A stretch of DNA of 64,000 nt from Bremerella volcania (lineage in GTDB: Bacteria > Planctomycetota > Planctomycetia > Pirellulales > Pirellulaceae): contig NZ_CP036289.1 of NCBI RefSeq assembly GCF_007748115.1, positions 5,146,001-5,210,000 on the forward strand. The letters are read 5' to 3'. The notes under the pieces were generated by a model. The model saw only the letters and a list, made by a program, of their open reading frames with translations, was not told the origin of the DNA and did no database searches. Within the stretch, counting starts at the first letter, position 1, and each line of letters starts with the position of its first letter. A program made the position numbers and the translations under genes. Shown here in pieces: positions 61,986 to 64,000 of the stretch.

Positions 61986-62848
61986 GCACCAGCTTACTGA
62001 CACCAAACTGCGGAGCATCGACCTGGGAACCAATCGACGATCATCCGCTCGATTTGGCGCCGTACGAATTTCGACTGGCCGATGCCCAGTCTTTGGCCGA
62101 AGAGATGCTGTCGGATGCTGATCAGGCAACCGTCGTCGACTACCAACTCCCGCACGACTTCCGCTTGTCGGTGATCGTGCCGGTTTACAACGAAGAGTCG
62201 ACTGTCGCTGCCGTGATTCAGCGGCTGATGCAGTTGCCATTTCGCACCGAAATCGCCATCGTCGACGACGGCAGCACCGACGCAACACGTGACGTGCTAA
62301 CCCGCCTGGCGCACTTCTGCGATTTGAAGATCTTCTATCACCAAACCAACCAAGGCAAAGGCGCCGCGATCCGCACCGCTTTGCCCGAAGTGACCGGCGA
62401 CGTGGTCGTCATTCAAGATGCCGACCTCGAATACGATCCTCAGGATCTGGTGCAGGTCATTCGCCCGATCGTGACGGGCGAAGCCGATGTCGCCTACGGA
62501 TCGCGATTTCTGGCGCACGATGGCAAGTCGAAGGAGACCTCTTGGATCCGACAACTCGGCAATCAAACGCTGACCTGTATTTCCAACTGCCTGACCGGCT
62601 TGCACCTGACCGACATGCAGACCGCGCTGAAGGCCTTTCCACGCAAGGTCATCCAACAGGTCCAGTTGCAAGAGAGCCGCTTCGGCATCGAACCGGAAAT
62701 CACCGCCAAGCTGGCCAAGCGAAACTATCGCTTCGTCGAACGCCCAGTCACCTACAACGCCCAGGACTGGTCGGCCAGCAACAAGATCACCTGGAAAGAC
62801 GGCCTCGCAGCCCTCTGGTGCATCCTACGCTACCGCCTGGCCGACTAA
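61982..62848 (+). CDS. GT2-family glycosyltransferase (polyprenyl-phosphate-sugar synthase-like)
   Basis: A 288-aa cytoplasmic glycosyltransferase. The first ~55 residues are an extension. The GT-A core has LSVIVPVYNEESTVAAVI, IAIVDDGSTDATRD, HQTNQGKGAAIRTAL, VVVIQDADLEYDPQDL (the DxD) and ADVAYGSRFL. The C-terminal segment FGIEPEITAKLAKR and WKDGLAALWCIL completes the dolichyl-phosphate mannose synthase (DPM1-like) pattern, here without membrane helices. Such enzymes load sugars onto undecaprenyl phosphate. The start overlaps the stop of the GT-C-like gene (ATGA), so the two are coupled and probably supply and use the same lipid-linked sugar. Confidence 0.92.
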   Translation: MSTSLLTPNCGASTWEPIDDHPLDLAPYEFRLADAQSLAEEMLSDADQATVVDYQLPHDFRLSVIVPVYNEESTVAAVIQRLMQLPFRTEIAIVDDGSTDATRDVLTRLAHFCDLKIFYHQTNQGKGAAIRTALPEVTGDVVVIQDADLEYDPQDLVQVIRPIVTGEADVAYGSRFLAHDGKSKETSWIRQLGNQTLTCISNCLTGLHLTDMQTALKAFPRKVIQQVQLQESRFGIEPEITAKLAKRNYRFVERPVTYNAQDWSASNKITWKDGLAALWCILRYRLAD

Positions 62849-63231
62849 CCAACGACCCAGACCTTCTCCCCTCGCACGGAGAGGGACTGCAGGGCGCTGC
62901 GCGAATCGAAGAACCTGAGATCGATCTTTGCACTCGCTATAAGATCGTCGCATGTCTATTCGTAAATATCCGCGCAACTCAACGTGAACATTCCTACCCG
63001 AGACCCTCCAAATACCCTGTTTTAGTGGTTTTCCGCACCTGAAAACGGCCTGATTCGGTTGAACCTCGGGCCGTAGTTGCCTATCCTTATAGTTTGGACC
63101 AATATCCCCGGACTCCGTCTACGGGCATAGGGCCTTTTGATCACGGGATTCAGGCAATCCATACCGCGCGTGCACGGTTTGCACCTGGATTGGGTCCAAT
63201 CGGAATCTGTTTCAATCACCGGAGAAAATCT
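62849..63231. other. 383-bp spacer with leader of ilvB
   Basis: A candidate promoter is at 63059-63087. A degenerate inverted stretch (TCCCCTC ... GAGAGGGA, about 62866-62888) follows the glycosyltransferase stop and could be a weak hairpin. No coding signal, leader peptide or T-box-like element was recognised in the ~140-nt leader. Confidence 0.5.
63059..63087 (+). promoter_or_regulatory. Candidate promoter of ilvB
   Basis: TTGAAC (63059-63064), 17-bp spacer, TATCCT (63082-63087). TATAGT at 63088-63093 is an alternative -10 with a different -35. About 140 bp lie between it and the GTG start. Confidence 0.35.
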
Positions 63232-64000
63232 GTGAGTACTTCGACTGAAAAATCTACGAAAAACCAAGTCATGCTAGGCGCCGACATCATGATCGAATCG
63301 CTGGTACGACATGGCGTAGAAGTACTCTTCGCATATCCCGGCGGTTGCAGCATGCCGCTGCACCAGGCGCTGACGCGTTACAAAGACAAGATCCGCACGA
63401 TCCTCCCTCGTCACGAACAAGGCGGCTGCTTCGCGGCTCAGGGGCTCGCACGGTCGACCGGCAAGGTCGGTGCCGCCATGGCCACTAGCGGTCCGGGCGC
63501 GACGAACCTCGTCACCGCCATCGCCGATGCCAAGCTCGACAGCATTCCGCTGATCGCCATCAGTGCCCAGGTTCCGCGTGCCGTGATCGGTAGCGACGCG
63601 TTCCAGGAAACGCCGATCGTCGAAGTTTGTCGCGGCATCACCAAGCACCATTACCTGGTGACCGACATCAAGGACCTGTGTCGGATTATGAAGGAAGCGT
63701 TCCACATCGCCACGACCGGCCGACCAGGCCCCGTGCTGATCGACATTCCGAAAGACGTCCAACTCGAACAAACGGTTCCCGATTGGGACTGCGAAATGGA
63801 CCTGCCGGGCTACAACGTCACTTCTCGAATCGCCAAGCCAGAACAAATTCGCCAGGTTGCCGCCGCGATCAAGCGTGCCAAACGCCCAATCATTTACGCC
63901 GGTGGAGGTATCATCACCTCGGAAGCTTCCGAAGAACTGCGTGAGTTGATCAAGAAGACCGGCATCCCAACCACGATGACCGTGATGGGGCTGGGTGCGT
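63232..64000 (+). CDS. ilvB: Acetolactate synthase large subunit (3' truncated by window)
   Basis: The first ~256 residues of a thiamine-diphosphate enzyme that joins two pyruvates, or pyruvate and 2-ketobutyrate, in valine/leucine/isoleucine synthesis. After a Thr/Lys-rich leader, [20 protein letters not shown] starts the family domain. The catalytic Glu region is [14 protein letters not shown], then [39 protein letters not shown] and [15 protein letters not shown]. The Pyr domain is complete and the central domain has begun (PIIYAGGGI). The GTG at 63232 has GGAGA 9 nt upstream; a later ATG is less well placed. The rest of the gene lies outside the window. Confidence 0.95.
   Translation, partial: MSTSTEKSTKNQVMLGADIMIESLVRHGVEVLFAYPGGCSMPLHQALTRYKDKIRTILPRHEQGGCFAAQGLARSTGKVGAAMATSGPGATNLVTAIADAKLDSIPLIAISAQVPRAVIGSDAFQETPIVEVCRGITKHHYLVTDIKDLCRIMKEAFHIATTGRPGPVLIDIPKDVQLEQTVPDWDCEMDLPGYNVTSRIAKPEQIRQVAAAIKRAKRPIIYAGGGIITSEASEELRELIKKTGIPTTMTVMGLGA

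Noticed and set aside
62866-62888. Possible repeat/hairpin TCCCCTC...GAGAGGGA after the glycosyltransferase
   Set aside because: Degenerate pairing and no T-run; could be a fragment of a dispersed repeat but a genome-wide search would be needed.
1-64000. tRNA, rRNA and CRISPR arrays
   Set aside because: No tRNA-like cloverleaf, conserved rRNA stretch or regularly spaced repeats were noticed while reading both strands; a covariance-model scan was not possible.

Overview
The window looks like a chromosomal segment of a planctomycete, most likely of the Pirellulaceae (Blastopirellula/Bremerella-like). This is inferred from gene content, not from a marker gene. It carries tandem DUF1559 prepilin-like proteins, a DUF1549/DUF1553 + DUF1501 pair, DUF1080 and DUF6807 proteins, Ser/Thr kinases with planctomycete-type N-termini, HEAT and DUF11 repeat exoproteins, short gene islands that switch strand often, and many genes with weak Shine-Dalgarno signals. 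The sequence is moderately GC-rich except for an AT-rich patch near 29-30 kb. No rRNA, tRNA or CRISPR array was recognised.

Layout. 1-4 kb: the end of a CAP-like protein and its terminator, a DUF11-repeat lipoprotein, a stand-alone LigD-phosphoesterase-like protein and a membrane-anchored protein. 4.2-13.5 kb (minus strand): a run reading fadJ-like, thiolase, acyl-CoA ligase, acyl-CoA dehydrogenase, ispD, tyrS, so a complete beta-oxidation set leading into two housekeeping genes. 13.6-17.8 kb (minus): two secreted proteins, a HEAT-repeat lipoprotein and a protein with a Pro/Gly-repeat tail. 18-22 kb: a class II-like deacetylase, an S41 protease and a polytopic membrane protein. 22-26.7 kb: the DUF1549/DUF1501 pair facing a membrane protein with an LRR-like tail.

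26.8-31.4 kb is the accessory region. It holds comM, a DUF2262-like gene, a second diverged copy of the comM 3' end, an AT-rich membrane-protein gene, and a complete ISAs1-family element that has cut off that gene's C-terminus. The 10-bp target duplication and the original reading frame can both be reconstructed.

31.5-42.5 kb: DUF1080 protein, nucleotide-sugar epimerase, VanZ-like protein, an alkyltransferase-like/endonuclease V fusion, DUF6807 protein, csrA with a small upstream gene, a small conserved 74-aa protein with its own terminator, YjbQ, a stand-alone macro-domain protein, a SYLF protein and an exported amidohydrolase. 42.7-46.7 kb: a transmembrane Ser/Thr kinase followed 13 bp later by an FHA-GAF-nucleotide cyclase protein, a likely phospho-signalling pair. 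46.7-50.9 kb: folC, a hairpin-dense spacer with a probable 49-aa gene, and two DUF1559 genes. 51.3-57.4 kb: a four-gene ABC export-type operon. 57.4-64 kb: a methyltransferase, a protein kinase fused to a macro domain, a two-gene glycosyl-transfer unit and the start of ilvB, cut by the window end.

The observations most worth following are the kinase-macro fusion (58.2-60.0 kb), the ATL-EndoV fusion lacking the alkyl-acceptor cysteine (33.8-34.8 kb), the duplicated comM tail and IS-truncated gene (28.3-31.4 kb), the structured small-gene locus at 48.2-48.55 kb, and the kinase/FHA-cyclase pair.
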